Below are positions 48,160 to 56,531 of a DNA stretch of 64,000 nucleotides, piece by piece. Below the pieces are notes generated by a model. It made no database searches, was not told the origin of the DNA, and saw only the letters and a program-made list of their open reading frames with translations. The DNA lies in contig NZ_MIKC01000038.1 in the NCBI RefSeq assembly GCF_001730315.1, positions 124,001-188,000 of the forward strand, given 5' to 3'. This DNA comes from Enterococcus ureilyticus. GTDB lineage: Bacteria; Bacillota; Bacilli; Lactobacillales; Enterococcaceae. Made by a program: the position numbers and the translations under genes. The stretch's first letter is position 1. The number at the start of each line of letters is the position of its first letter.

Positions 48160-49356
48160 TTAAAGTCTTTTATTTAAAATTTTGCGGAAATTAAACAACG
48201 ATAAACAGATATTTCCTAGTACAAAACAAGCTGTCACAATAAATACAGCACTATAGCCCATTCCGTGTGCGACAGTTGAGCCAATCATAGGACCTAAAAC
48301 TTGTCCGAAATTGCTAAACATCTGATTATAACTGTATATTCGGCTGACGCCTTCGGTTGGCGTGATCTTACTGATCAATGTATTAATCGAAGGCATTAAA
48401 GCACCCGTTGAAAAACCTAGGAAGAAACGTAATAGTCCTAATTGAAACGGTGTTTTAACAAAAGCCATCGGGATATAACAAATCATTGATAAAATCAATC
48501 CCGCTAGTAACACTTTATGATTGCCAATTCGATCTCCAAGTTTTCCTAGTATCGGAGAAGAGATCACTGCTGAAACCCCTGCAACAGAAACAATCAACCC
48601 ACTAATAAATAATATATTTCCCGTATCTTGACTCAATGAGCGGATATACAACGTTAGAATTGGACTAATACTTGTCACACCAATTTGTAAAATCAACGTG
48701 GTTACAAATAAACCAATGAGAATTGAGACATGTTCCATTTTTGAAAAAATCTCTTTGGTACTTAATAAGTCTTTTTTCTCAACAGGCTGAAAATCTTCTT
48801 TCACCATAAAAATGGTCAATAATGTTGTGATCAGCAAGACGATTCCCGTAATAATGAAAACATTCTCCATGCCAAACCATTGAGCTAAGGCACCGCCGAT
48901 CGAAGGTCCAATCAAATTTCCTGCAATAGCCCCTGTTGATAACGTACCTAATGCCCAACCACTTTTTTCCTTAGGTGCTTGTGAGGCGATCATTGCTGTT
49001 GCATTCGGAATATATCCTGAAAGAATCCCATTAAAAAAACGCATGATTAACAACCAGTATACATTAGGCACAAAAGCCAATGAACCCATCGTGATCGTCA
49101 TTCCGGCAGCAGCCCGGATCATCATGACTTTGCGTCCTTTTCTATCTGCTAAATTCCCCCAGATTGGTGCTACGATCGCCGCTGCAAATGCAGTAACCGC
49201 GATTGCAAGACCTGAAAACAGCTCAACTTGACTTTTTGGCGTTCCTAATTGTTCAACATAAACAGGAATAAACGGCATCACCAAGCTAATACTGGCTCCT
49301 GTGAAGAAACAACCTAACCAAGCAACCATCAAATTCTTTTTCCAATCAATTTTCAT
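48160..49356 (-). CDS. MFS drug exporter (PmrA/NorA-like)
   Basis: 398 residues, 12 membrane segments, drug:proton antiporter group 1. Motif A is visible as GNLADRKGRKVMM between helices 2 and 3 and again, weaker, as GKLGDRIGNHKVLL in the second half. Motif C-like sequence GNLIGPSIGGALAQW lies in helix 5. It most resembles PmrA-type exporters of fluoroquinolones and dyes in Gram-positive cocci; the real substrates are not readable. The ATG at 49354-49356 has GAGGTG nine bases upstream. It is a single gene with terminators at both ends. Confidence 0.85.
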   Translation of the reverse strand: MKIDWKKNLMVAWLGCFFTGASISLVMPFIPVYVEQLGTPKSQVELFSGLAIAVTAFAAAIVAPIWGNLADRKGRKVMMIRAAAGMTITMGSLAFVPNVYWLLIMRFFNGILSGYIPNATAMIASQAPKEKSGWALGTLSTGAIAGNLIGPSIGGALAQWFGMENVFIITGIVLLITTLLTIFMVKEDFQPVEKKDLLSTKEIFSKMEHVSILIGLFVTTLILQIGVTSISPILTLYIRSLSQDTGNILFISGLIVSVAGVSAVISSPILGKLGDRIGNHKVLLAGLILSMICYIPMAFVKTPFQLGLLRFFLGFSTGALMPSINTLISKITPTEGVSRIYSYNQMFSNFGQVLGPMIGSTVAHGMGYSAVFIVTACFVLGNICLSLFNFRKILNKRL

Positions 49357-49437
49357 TTTCACGCACACCTCACAAATTCTTCACTATTAACTATACTCCA
49401 AAATATGCAATCTCTCAAAAAATAATTGTCAAAAATG

Positions 49438-49472
49438 AAAAAAGCTCAACTATCAATAGATAGTCAAGCTTT
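49438..49472 (-). terminator. Terminator of the NCS2 permease gene
   Basis: A 13-bp stem with two G-U pairs, AAGCTTGACTATC against GATAGTTGAGCTT on the minus strand, followed by six T (49438-49443). Confidence 0.85.
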
Positions 49473-49486
49473 AAAATCAAGTCATT

Positions 49487-50893
49487 TTATAAAATTGCTA
49501 AAATAATAAAGTTTAAAATAAACAAAGCATTGACCACCCAGAGAATCGGCGAAACTTCTTTGATTTTCCCTTTTGCAACTTTAACCACTGCGTAAAAAAT
49601 AAATCCTGCAGCAATTCCGTATGAAATACTATAGCATAATCCCATAAAGATCGATGCAAAAAATGCTGGTACTGCTTCTTCTAGATTAGTCCAGTCAATA
49701 TCTTTGAACGATGCTAACATCATCACACCAACTAAAATCAGTGCAGGAGCTGTTGCTTGTGCCGGGACAATTGCAATCAGCGGAGACAACAAACTGCTCA
49801 ATGCGAATAAGGCAGCAACAACAACAGACGTTAAACCAGTCCGACCACCAGCACCAATCCCTGCAGCACTTTCTACATAAGTCGTTGTATTAGATGTTCC
49901 AAATACCGCACCGATCGATGTTGCAATCGCATCTGCAAATAATGCCTTATCCATTTTTGTAGAAAAACCTTTACTATCCTCTAAAGCCAATTCATCTTCT
50001 TTCGAGAAGATCCCCGTGCGACGGCCAGTACCAATAAATGTACCGATCGTATCAAATGTATCGGATAAACTAAAGGCAATGACTGTCATCAACACCTGAG
50101 GGATTTTCGAAGCATCACTAAACAGTGATTGCATACCATCAGCACCAAAAGCGGCACCAAAAGTCGTTCCTAAAGCACCAATAGAGTTTCCTAAAGAATT
50201 TTCCTGCCAGTTAATCGATGAAACATTGACCACACCCATTGGGATTGCAATGATTGTCGTTACAACGATACCGATTAGAATCGCTCCGCGAATATTTAAA
50301 ACGACTAAAATCGTTGTAATCACTAAACCTATCACCGCTAATATAATTTCAGGATTATTAAAATTCCCCAAAGCAGGAACAATACTATCCCCATTAACAG
50401 CGCCATTTTTTGGCTCAGCTTGAACTGTAAAATCTAATAATTTTGCATTTTTGATCCCCACATACGCAACAAAAATACCGATACCTCCGCCGATGGCATG
50501 CTGCATACTCTCAGGTATTGCATTAATGATCAATTTACGAATTTTTGTAACAGTAATCAAAACATTGATCAAACCACAGATAAAGACCATTGCTAATGCC
50601 TGTTGCCATGTATAACCCAAACCAAAAACTACTGTAAAAGTGAAAAAAGCATTTAGTCCCATTCCCGGAGCTTGTGCATAAGGAACATTTGCAAAAAGTC
50701 CCATAATCAATGTTCCAATGATCGATGCGATAATCGTTGCTAGAAATACTGCTTGAAAAGGCATTCCTGTTTGAGATAAAATTGATGGATTAACGAATAA
50801 AATGTAGCTCATCGCAAAAAATGTGGTTACCCCTGCCATCATTTCAGTTGAGACGTTTGTTTTGTTTTCCTTTAATTTGAAAAACTTTTCCAT
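49487..50893 (-). CDS. NCS2/AzgA-type guanine-hypoxanthine permease
   Basis: 468 residues with about 13 membrane segments. The N-terminal FFKLKENKTNVSTEMMAGVT and MSYILFVNPSILSQTGMP are the AzgA/PbuG-PbuO signatures. AFSLSDTFDTIGTFIGTGRR is helix 8 with the substrate-binding acidic residue, and FGTSNTTTYVESAAGIGAGG is helix 10. It imports hypoxanthine, guanine or adenine. A strong promoter with a PurBox near -76 makes it a predicted PurR-regulated gene. AAGAGGAG precedes the ATG. The neighbouring wall-anchored nucleotidase gene, on the same strand, is upstream and could supply nucleosides for salvage. Confidence 0.9.
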   Translation of the reverse strand: MEKFFKLKENKTNVSTEMMAGVTTFFAMSYILFVNPSILSQTGMPFQAVFLATIIASIIGTLIMGLFANVPYAQAPGMGLNAFFTFTVVFGLGYTWQQALAMVFICGLINVLITVTKIRKLIINAIPESMQHAIGGGIGIFVAYVGIKNAKLLDFTVQAEPKNGAVNGDSIVPALGNFNNPEIILAVIGLVITTILVVLNIRGAILIGIVVTTIIAIPMGVVNVSSINWQENSLGNSIGALGTTFGAAFGADGMQSLFSDASKIPQVLMTVIAFSLSDTFDTIGTFIGTGRRTGIFSKEDELALEDSKGFSTKMDKALFADAIATSIGAVFGTSNTTTYVESAAGIGAGGRTGLTSVVVAALFALSSLLSPLIAIVPAQATAPALILVGVMMLASFKDIDWTNLEEAVPAFFASIFMGLCYSISYGIAAGFIFYAVVKVAKGKIKEVSPILWVVNALFILNFIILAIL

Positions 50894-50991
50894 GAAATTG
50901 TTTCGCTCCTCTTTACTAAAATTTCATCAGAATACTAACACGTTCGTTAAAATAATAAGTGCATCTTGCTTTTCCTGATGAATACTTTTAA

Positions 50992-51067
50992 AGTATAAGT
51001 TAGAGTTTAGTCTATTTCAACAAAATATTAACTATAATCACATTAATTGTTTTTAATGTTCGTGTTT
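50992..51067 (-). promoter_or_regulatory. Permease promoter with PurBox near -76
   Basis: On the minus strand TTGAAA (51015-51020) and TATACT (50992-50997) are 17 bp apart. AAACACGAACATT (51055-51067) has its core G at 51061, 69 bases from the last base of the -10, as at guaC. A weaker CGAAC core lies in the leader (50942-50946). Confidence 0.7.
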
Positions 51068-51081
51068 GTGTCTGTAGATGT

Positions 51082-51126
51082 AAAAAAAGCGATACAATCG
51101 CCAGTTCTCTCCAACGACTATAACGC
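51082..51126 (-). terminator. Terminator of the 5'-nucleotidase gene
   Basis: On the minus strand GCGTTATAGTCG pairs with CGATTGTATCGC (one mismatch, two G-U pairs), followed by seven T. It ends shortly before the PurBox of the next promoter. Confidence 0.75.
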
Positions 51127-51135
51127 TTTTTACTA

Positions 51136-53412
51136 TTATAAAATTTTTCTTTTTATTAGATGAGTCCCACATACTCCCAAAGTCACTATACCACTTAACA
51201 TAATAGAAGCGGCTTCTTTTTCACCAGTCTTCGGTAATTCTTTTCCAGTGCTCGTTTTGGCAAGCTCTTTAGTGTTCGTTGTCTCTAGAGTCACTTCTCT
51301 TTTTGGTAAAATAGCTAATGAGAAAATTGCTTTATTTTGTTCTTCATCTAACACTATTACAGTCAATTTCTTTTTATCTTTGATTTTTAACGAAGTAACG
51401 TTGAGCTTGATCCGTCCTTCTGAATCCGCTTGTCCAACTAAATCACCTTCAGGCAGTGCGATGGTTCTAGTTTTTGTCTCTGGAAGTTCGCCAACATAAA
51501 GAACGATTTTTGCATTCGGCAACGTCACGCCTCTTAAAAGCTCATCATCTTCGTACAAAGGATCGAAAATCGTTGCTTTCTTGATTCTTTCTTCCGCCTC
51601 ATTGGGCTCAATAATTGGTGGATCAACTGGATCTGTGGGATCAGCTAATTTTTTTCGATTTTCAATCGATGCTGCAATCAATTCCCCTGTAGCTTCCTGA
51701 CTTTCAATATATCCAATAAAAGTCTCTGTATCTGGTTGTATCGCATTGACTAACGTTGCTTGTGTAAACCCAGCAAAACCGTCTCCTCCACCATATAAAA
51801 AGTCATTGATGACGACCTGATACGCTTGTTCTGCTTGCATTCGTGTACCGTCTTTTTCATACATTTCTTGTACTTTGAACGGTTGTTCCTTGTTATCAGT
51901 TGCTACATAGGTATACGTTAAACCAGAAATCTGTAAGAAGTAGCGTTCCTCTTCATCATATTGCTCATTTAAGACTTGTTCAATCTGAGAACCAGTCATT
52001 TCAACGACTTGCAGGATATTCCCAAATGGCTGAACAGCTTGAGCAGCGCCCCAAGTAATTGTGCGATCTTCGCCAACCACTAAATCAGCACGAATTCCGC
52101 CATTATTAGTCATGGCAAAATCAGCATTGATCCCTTGTGCATGAGCCATTGCAACTTGACTGTCCGTAATCAGATTTCCCAAAGGAGATTCTTTCGATCC
52201 ATTAACCTCTCGTGTAATTGCAGAAGCTTCTTTCGCCGTTCCAATTTTTTTATTTGTTACCATGGCAACACGTTCTTCCGCATCTTTCACCACAGCATCT
52301 ACTTTTTTATCTATTTTCGGAGCCGTTTTATTAGCTGGATCAACTGGTAAAACTCTCGCATTCGGTGTCTCTACAAAATCATTAGTCTTTGGATCAAGTG
52401 TTCCTTGTAAATCGATATATCCTTTTCCTTGAGAGGTGGACTGGACTACTCTCGTTTTATTGACTACACCGTTTGTATACTGGTGATTATGTCCCGCAAA
52501 AAAAGCATCTACACTGTTATCAGGATATAATTTATCGACTTGTTTGATGATTTCAGCTGCTTCACCATCAACCTTATTAGCCTTACTTGTTGCAGGTACA
52601 TGAGCTAAAACAACAATGGCATTCACGCCAAGCTTCCTTAATTGACTTGAGTAATAAGCAATTGTTTCAGCTTCATCTAAAAAATCATACGCTTCATAAT
52701 GTTCTTTTAAAACTAGGTTAGGAATTTCAGTTGTTACCACACCAATAAAGCCAACCTTCACCTTATTATTTGCTGTCCCTACCTCTTTGATCGCATATGG
52801 TTTCCACCCAAAAGGAATTTCTTCTGTTCCTTTTTTAACAACATTGCCAATCACGATCTGGGTTTTGGATGCTTCTCTTGGATACGCTGTCAGAATACCA
52901 TACGGATCATTTTGCGGATTTTCTCCAAGCATAATTCGATTAAACTCTTGTAAACCTTCATCAAATTCATGATTACCTAATGTTCCTATGGAAAAATCCA
53001 TTTGGTTCAATACCTTTATCGTTGGCTCATCTTGAAGCAGACCTGAACTTGCAGGACTTGCACCAACCATATCTCCTGCTTGCACGCGTATAGTTTGTCC
53101 CCCAGTATTTGCTATAGAAAATTGTTCCTGTGCATGATTCAAATAGGCAGCTAGTAACGGAGCGGTTCCTGTGTTTACCGTTTTTTTACCTTCATCGTCA
53201 AAAAACGAACCTGATGTATTCAAAGCACCATGAAAATCATTGATACCCAAAATTTGAAAGGGAATTTCTTCAGTTTGCGTCGGTTGTTGTTGCATCGATG
53301 TATTTGTTCCATTTTCTGTTTGGGCAACAGCAACTTCAGCCCCAACTGTAGTACTGCTAACGATACCAATCATCAATAAACTAGTTAATAAAGAGCTTTG
53401 CCACTTTTTCAT
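51136..53412 (-). CDS. Wall-anchored 5'-nucleotidase / cyclic phosphodiesterase family protein (LPXTG)
   Basis: 758 residues: signal peptide (1-30, with LLTSLLMIGIVSSTTVGA), calcineurin-like metallophosphatase domain (about 50-330, GINDFHGAL, GDMVGASPASSG, GNHEFDEG and FAGHNHQYT), 5'-nucleotidase C-terminal domain (about 385-560, NNGGIRADLVVGED and NDFLYGGGDGF), a Big-like domain (about 620-720) and a sortase signal LPKTG followed by a hydrophobic stretch and RKKIL-like basic tail. It splits extracellular nucleotides to nucleosides and phosphate at the cell surface, feeding purine salvage or changing host ATP and adenosine levels. A consensus TTGACA promoter lies upstream. The permease gene follows on the same strand but has its own promoter. 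Confidence 0.92.
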   Translation of the reverse strand: MKKWQSSLLTSLLMIGIVSSTTVGAEVAVAQTENGTNTSMQQQPTQTEEIPFQILGINDFHGALNTSGSFFDDEGKKTVNTGTAPLLAAYLNHAQEQFSIANTGGQTIRVQAGDMVGASPASSGLLQDEPTIKVLNQMDFSIGTLGNHEFDEGLQEFNRIMLGENPQNDPYGILTAYPREASKTQIVIGNVVKKGTEEIPFGWKPYAIKEVGTANNKVKVGFIGVVTTEIPNLVLKEHYEAYDFLDEAETIAYYSSQLRKLGVNAIVVLAHVPATSKANKVDGEAAEIIKQVDKLYPDNSVDAFFAGHNHQYTNGVVNKTRVVQSTSQGKGYIDLQGTLDPKTNDFVETPNARVLPVDPANKTAPKIDKKVDAVVKDAEERVAMVTNKKIGTAKEASAITREVNGSKESPLGNLITDSQVAMAHAQGINADFAMTNNGGIRADLVVGEDRTITWGAAQAVQPFGNILQVVEMTGSQIEQVLNEQYDEEERYFLQISGLTYTYVATDNKEQPFKVQEMYEKDGTRMQAEQAYQVVINDFLYGGGDGFAGFTQATLVNAIQPDTETFIGYIESQEATGELIAASIENRKKLADPTDPVDPPIIEPNEAEERIKKATIFDPLYEDDELLRGVTLPNAKIVLYVGELPETKTRTIALPEGDLVGQADSEGRIKLNVTSLKIKDKKKLTVIVLDEEQNKAIFSLAILPKREVTLETTNTKELAKTSTGKELPKTGEKEAASIMLSGIVTLGVCGTHLIKRKIL

Positions 53413-53455
53413 GTATGTAACTCCTCTTCAATTATTTCCAAATATACTTAGTTAA

Positions 53456-53484
53456 AGAGTAACAATTTCCAAACACACTGTCAA
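53456..53484 (-). promoter_or_regulatory. Promoter of the 5'-nucleotidase gene
   Basis: On the minus strand a consensus TTGACA (53479-53484) and TACTCT (53456-53461), 17 bp apart. It overlaps the 3' end of the DUF1361 gene. No PurBox is visible here. Confidence 0.65.
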
Positions 53485-54152
53485 TATAGCTTTTCACCGT
53501 CTACTTCTGAGTCTAACGCTCTTACTCCAATAATAGAAGCGAATAAAATAAGCTGCAATCCTGTCAATAAAATAATGAATAACCCTTTATCCACCGACCA
53601 CTGAAGAAAAATAATTTGGATTGTTTGAATAGGTTTCGTCAATAAATGGACACTGTGCAAACGATCAAAACGTCCAACAAATATAGCCAAGCTAGATAAT
53701 GCATTAATAACTATGACAAAAATAACACCGTGCCATCGGCTTTTAAATAGCCCTCTGCGATAACATTCCTTTATTATTGTAATCAATGTCGCCATACCTA
53801 AATAACCGTACACACAAATTCCGATAGTCAGCAAACTGAAAGATAACCACGCCGACAATGATTGCCCGAACAACTGATTCATCCCATGGTAAATAGGTAA
53901 TTGTTCTAAATGAAAAAAATCAGTAAATAAGTATGGTGCATTGGGATAAAATAATAGCCAGAACATTCCTAACAGAAAAAAGAGTTGCTTGGTCGCTTTT
54001 TTAAAATGAAAGCTTAGCTCTAATGGAATATAGGCTAACAAAACATTCAGCGCCATAAAATGATACACCTTAGCAAAGAACAGCATATACAAGCAGTAGA
54101 ACACCGTCCCTATTCTTACTAACCAACGATATCTTTGATTCAAATGATTCAC
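53481..54152 (-). CDS. DUF1361 membrane protein
   Basis: 223 residues with about six membrane segments. LGMFWLLFYPNAPYLFTDFF is the DUF1361 signature (a Pro-Asn-Ala-Pro-Tyr turn after a helix). Function unknown. The start is probably the GTG at 54150-54152; AAAGGAC lies very close to it, so a TTG three codons further in is an alternative. The 3' end overlaps the promoter of the nucleotidase gene. It is divergent from the HAD phosphatase gene. Confidence 0.75.
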   Translation of the reverse strand: MNHLNQRYRWLVRIGTVFYCLYMLFFAKVYHFMALNVLLAYIPLELSFHFKKATKQLFFLLGMFWLLFYPNAPYLFTDFFHLEQLPIYHGMNQLFGQSLSAWLSFSLLTIGICVYGYLGMATLITIIKECYRRGLFKSRWHGVIFVIVINALSSLAIFVGRFDRLHSVHLLTKPIQTIQIIFLQWSVDKGLFIILLTGLQLILFASIIGVRALDSEVDGEKLY

Positions 54153-54210
54153 CGTCCTTTTTTATCTAGTGTATCATATAGACATTATTTTCAAAAATTT
54201 TCTTGAAAAC

Positions 54211-54238
54211 TTGTCATTCTGCTATTTTGTGCTAGACT
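54211..54238 (+). promoter_or_regulatory. Promoter of the HAD phosphatase gene
   Basis: TTGTCA (54211-54216) and TAGACT (54233-54238), 16 bp apart. Confidence 0.55.
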
Positions 54239-54270
54239 AAGTGAAAGAAAACTTTCCGGGAGGAACGACT

Positions 54271-55083
54271 TTGAAAAAATTAATTGCAATCGATTTAGAT
54301 GGTACAACGTTAAATGGACAGTCACTGATTAGTGACACGACTGAACAAGCCTTAAAAAACGCAATGCAACACGGGCACTATGTCAGCATTGTTACTGGTC
54401 GCCCTTATCGAATGAGCGGTCAATTCTATCGTCAACTGGGGTTATCAACTCCGATGGTCAATTTCAACGGTGCTCTTGTTCATATGCCAGAAAAACAATG
54501 GTCTGACGAAAAAGAAACTGGAATCCAAAGAGATTTAGTTTTTGATATTTTAGCTCAAAAGAAAGCCTTAAATCTTGATTTTGTAGCGGCAGAAAATAAA
54601 GAAACATTTTATATTGATAGCTTAGATTACTTTGATTCAGGTTTCTTCGCCTCAGAAGCAACGCCTAGTAACCTTTTGACAACCAAAAATTTACTGACAG
54701 ATCCAACTTCAATGATGGTTCGGACTTCCAAAGAGCAAGCAGAGCATGTTTCTGACTCTTTAATGAAACAATATGGTGATTATGTAGATGTTCGAACTTG
54801 GGGTGGACCCACACCGATTTTAGAGATCGTTTCAAAAGGCATCCAAAAAGCGAAAGGGGTCGAACAAGTCGCAAATTACTTAAACGTGAAACGTTCTGAC
54901 ATCATCGCATTTGGTGATGAACACAACGATGAAGAAATGCTCGATTACGTTGGTTGGGGTGTTGCAATGAAAAATGCAACAGATAAGATCAAATCTGTAG
55001 CCAATGATGTTACGGATAAAACGAATGATGAAGATGGTTTAGCTGATTATCTTGAACGATATCTAGACTTAAAAAAACAATAA
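54271..55083 (+). CDS. HAD-superfamily Cof-type sugar phosphatase (YidA-like)
   Basis: 270 residues, type IIB HAD hydrolase. Motif I is IAIDLDGTTLN, motif II TGRPYRM, motif III the conserved lysine in SKGIQKAKGVEQV, and motif IV FGDEHNDEEML. Members dephosphorylate sugar phosphates or flavin precursors with broad specificity. The start is a TTG at 54271, with GGGAGG seven bases upstream and the conserved KKLIAIDLDGT start just after it; an in-frame GTG ten codons upstream would leave an odd, unsupported N-terminus. Single-gene unit. Confidence 0.9.
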   Translation: MKKLIAIDLDGTTLNGQSLISDTTEQALKNAMQHGHYVSIVTGRPYRMSGQFYRQLGLSTPMVNFNGALVHMPEKQWSDEKETGIQRDLVFDILAQKKALNLDFVAAENKETFYIDSLDYFDSGFFASEATPSNLLTTKNLLTDPTSMMVRTSKEQAEHVSDSLMKQYGDYVDVRTWGGPTPILEIVSKGIQKAKGVEQVANYLNVKRSDIIAFGDEHNDEEMLDYVGWGVAMKNATDKIKSVANDVTDKTNDEDGLADYLERYLDLKKQ

Positions 55084-55090
55084 AAAACGT

Positions 55091-55137
55091 GAGTGGAATG
55101 AAACTGATTTTTTAGTTTTATTCCACTCATATTTTTT
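55091..55137 (+). terminator. Terminator of the HAD phosphatase gene
   Basis: GAGTGGAATGAAACT (55091-55105) pairs with AGTTTTATTCCACTC (55114-55128) with one mismatch, followed by T-rich sequence. Confidence 0.85.
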
Positions 55138-55147
55138 ATTTTCAGTT

Positions 55148-55191
55148 TTGACAAAATCAATACTTCTTGCTAAAATAAGAACATATGTTCC
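55148..55191 (+). promoter_or_regulatory. Promoter with LexA/DinR box for the repair operon
   Basis: TTGACA (55148-55153) and TAAAAT (55171-55176) are 17 bp apart. AGAACATATGTTCC (55178-55191) follows directly and matches the Gram-positive LexA box (CGAAC RNRY GTTYC) at 13 of 14 positions. It would cover the transcription start. Confidence 0.75.
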
Positions 55192-55217
55192 GTGAATTTT
55201 AGAGATGAGGGCTTGTA

Positions 55218-56531
55218 ATGGATTTATCTAAAAAAATAGAAATTCTTGCTGAATCAGCAAAATACGACGTATCTTGTTCCAGTAGCGGGGTTACTGATAA
55301 CTCGCGAAAAGGAACTGTAGGTAGTACTGCAACAGCTGGAATTTGTCATTCTTTCACGAGCGATGGCCGGTGCGTCTCGCTTTTAAAACTACTTTTTACA
55401 AATGCTTGTATTTTTGATTGTCATTATTGTATCAACAGAAAATCTAATACGATCCCTCGGGCCACCTTCACGCCAAAAGAAGTGGCTGATTTAACGATGG
55501 ACTTTTACATGAGAAATTATATTGAGGGGCTTTTTCTAAGTTCGGCTATTATAAAAAATGTCGATTATACGAGTGAATTATTGATTAAAACATTGAAGAT
55601 CTTACGCTACGAAAAAGGATTTAAAGGGTATATCCACGTGAAGGCCATTCCAGGTGCAGATGAAAAATTAATTGAAGAATTAGGCTTTTTAGCTGATCGT
55701 ATGAGTGTGAATGTCGAATTGCCTTCAAAAGAAAGCCTGAAATTATTAGCACCTGACAAAGATCCTTTTGCTTTATATAAACCTATGAAACAAATCACGC
55801 ATAAGAAGAAAGAACTTGTCCAAGTACCCGCTTTAAAAAAACAGTCCCCATTTGTTCCTGCTGGTCAATCGACACAAATGATTATCGGTGCTTCTCCCGA
55901 AAGCGATCATGCAATTGTTAAGATTGCCGAAAATTTATATAAAAAATATGAATTAAAAAGAGTCTATTATTCTGCATATATCCCTGTAAATCAAGATTCT
56001 TTACTACCAGCGATTACAACTGACCCCCCCTTATTAAGAGAGCATCGATTGTACCAAGCAGATTGGCTGTTACGCTTTTATCGATTTTCTGCCGATGAAA
56101 TTTTATCCGAAGATAAACCGAATTTTAATTTATACTTAGACCCTAAAGCCAACTGGGCAGTCCAAAACTATGAGCAGTTTCCAATCGATGTACAATCGGC
56201 TTCTTATGAGCGTTTGCTAAGAATCCCTGGAATCGGACCAAAAAGTGCACAAAATATTTTAAAAGCTAGAAAGTATTATCAATTACATTTATCAGATTTA
56301 AAAAAATTAGGCGTTGTTATCAAGCGAGCGCAATATTTTATCAGTTGCAATGGTGTTCGCCAACCTGGATTGAACGACGATCCTGAATGGATCATTTCTT
56401 CTTTGATTTCTTCTCGCCAATACGAAACATTAAAAAAGAGCAACAGTCAATCACAGCAAGAACAATTATCCCTGTTTGATGTCGAACGTTTTGAGACAAC
56501 CAAACGAAAGGAATCCCGTTATGCACATTGA
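55218..56531 (+). CDS. Putative DNA modification/repair radical SAM protein (UDG-linked family)
   Basis: 437 residues. The radical SAM iron-sulfur motif is C64-x3-C68-x2-C71 (CIFDCHYC). The N-terminal part has KYDVSCSSSG and further cysteines at 43 and 52. A helix-hairpin-helix (about 331-353, LLRIPGIGPKSAQNILKAR) suggests DNA binding. This matches the family annotated as the radical SAM partner of a UDG-like protein (TIGR03916); its reaction is unknown. AGATGAGGG precedes the ATG. It overlaps its partner gene by 11 bases and follows a LexA-type box, which supports a DNA damage role. Confidence 0.85.
   Translation: MDLSKKIEILAESAKYDVSCSSSGVTDNSRKGTVGSTATAGICHSFTSDGRCVSLLKLLFTNACIFDCHYCINRKSNTIPRATFTPKEVADLTMDFYMRNYIEGLFLSSAIIKNVDYTSELLIKTLKILRYEKGFKGYIHVKAIPGADEKLIEELGFLADRMSVNVELPSKESLKLLAPDKDPFALYKPMKQITHKKKELVQVPALKKQSPFVPAGQSTQMIIGASPESDHAIVKIAENLYKKYELKRVYYSAYIPVNQDSLLPAITTDPPLLREHRLYQADWLLRFYRFSADEILSEDKPNFNLYLDPKANWAVQNYEQFPIDVQSASYERLLRIPGIGPKSAQNILKARKYYQLHLSDLKKLGVVIKRAQYFISCNGVRQPGLNDDPEWIISSLISSRQYETLKKSNSQSQQEQLSLFDVERFETTKRKESRYAH

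Noticed and set aside
50894-51060. Purine riboswitch in the leader of the NCS2 permease gene
   Set aside because: None of the conserved purine aptamer segments is visible; the PurBox and promoter explain regulation better.
54241-54270. N-terminal extension of the HAD phosphatase from an upstream GTG
   Set aside because: The extension contains the ribosome site for the TTG at 54271, after which the family-standard start follows.
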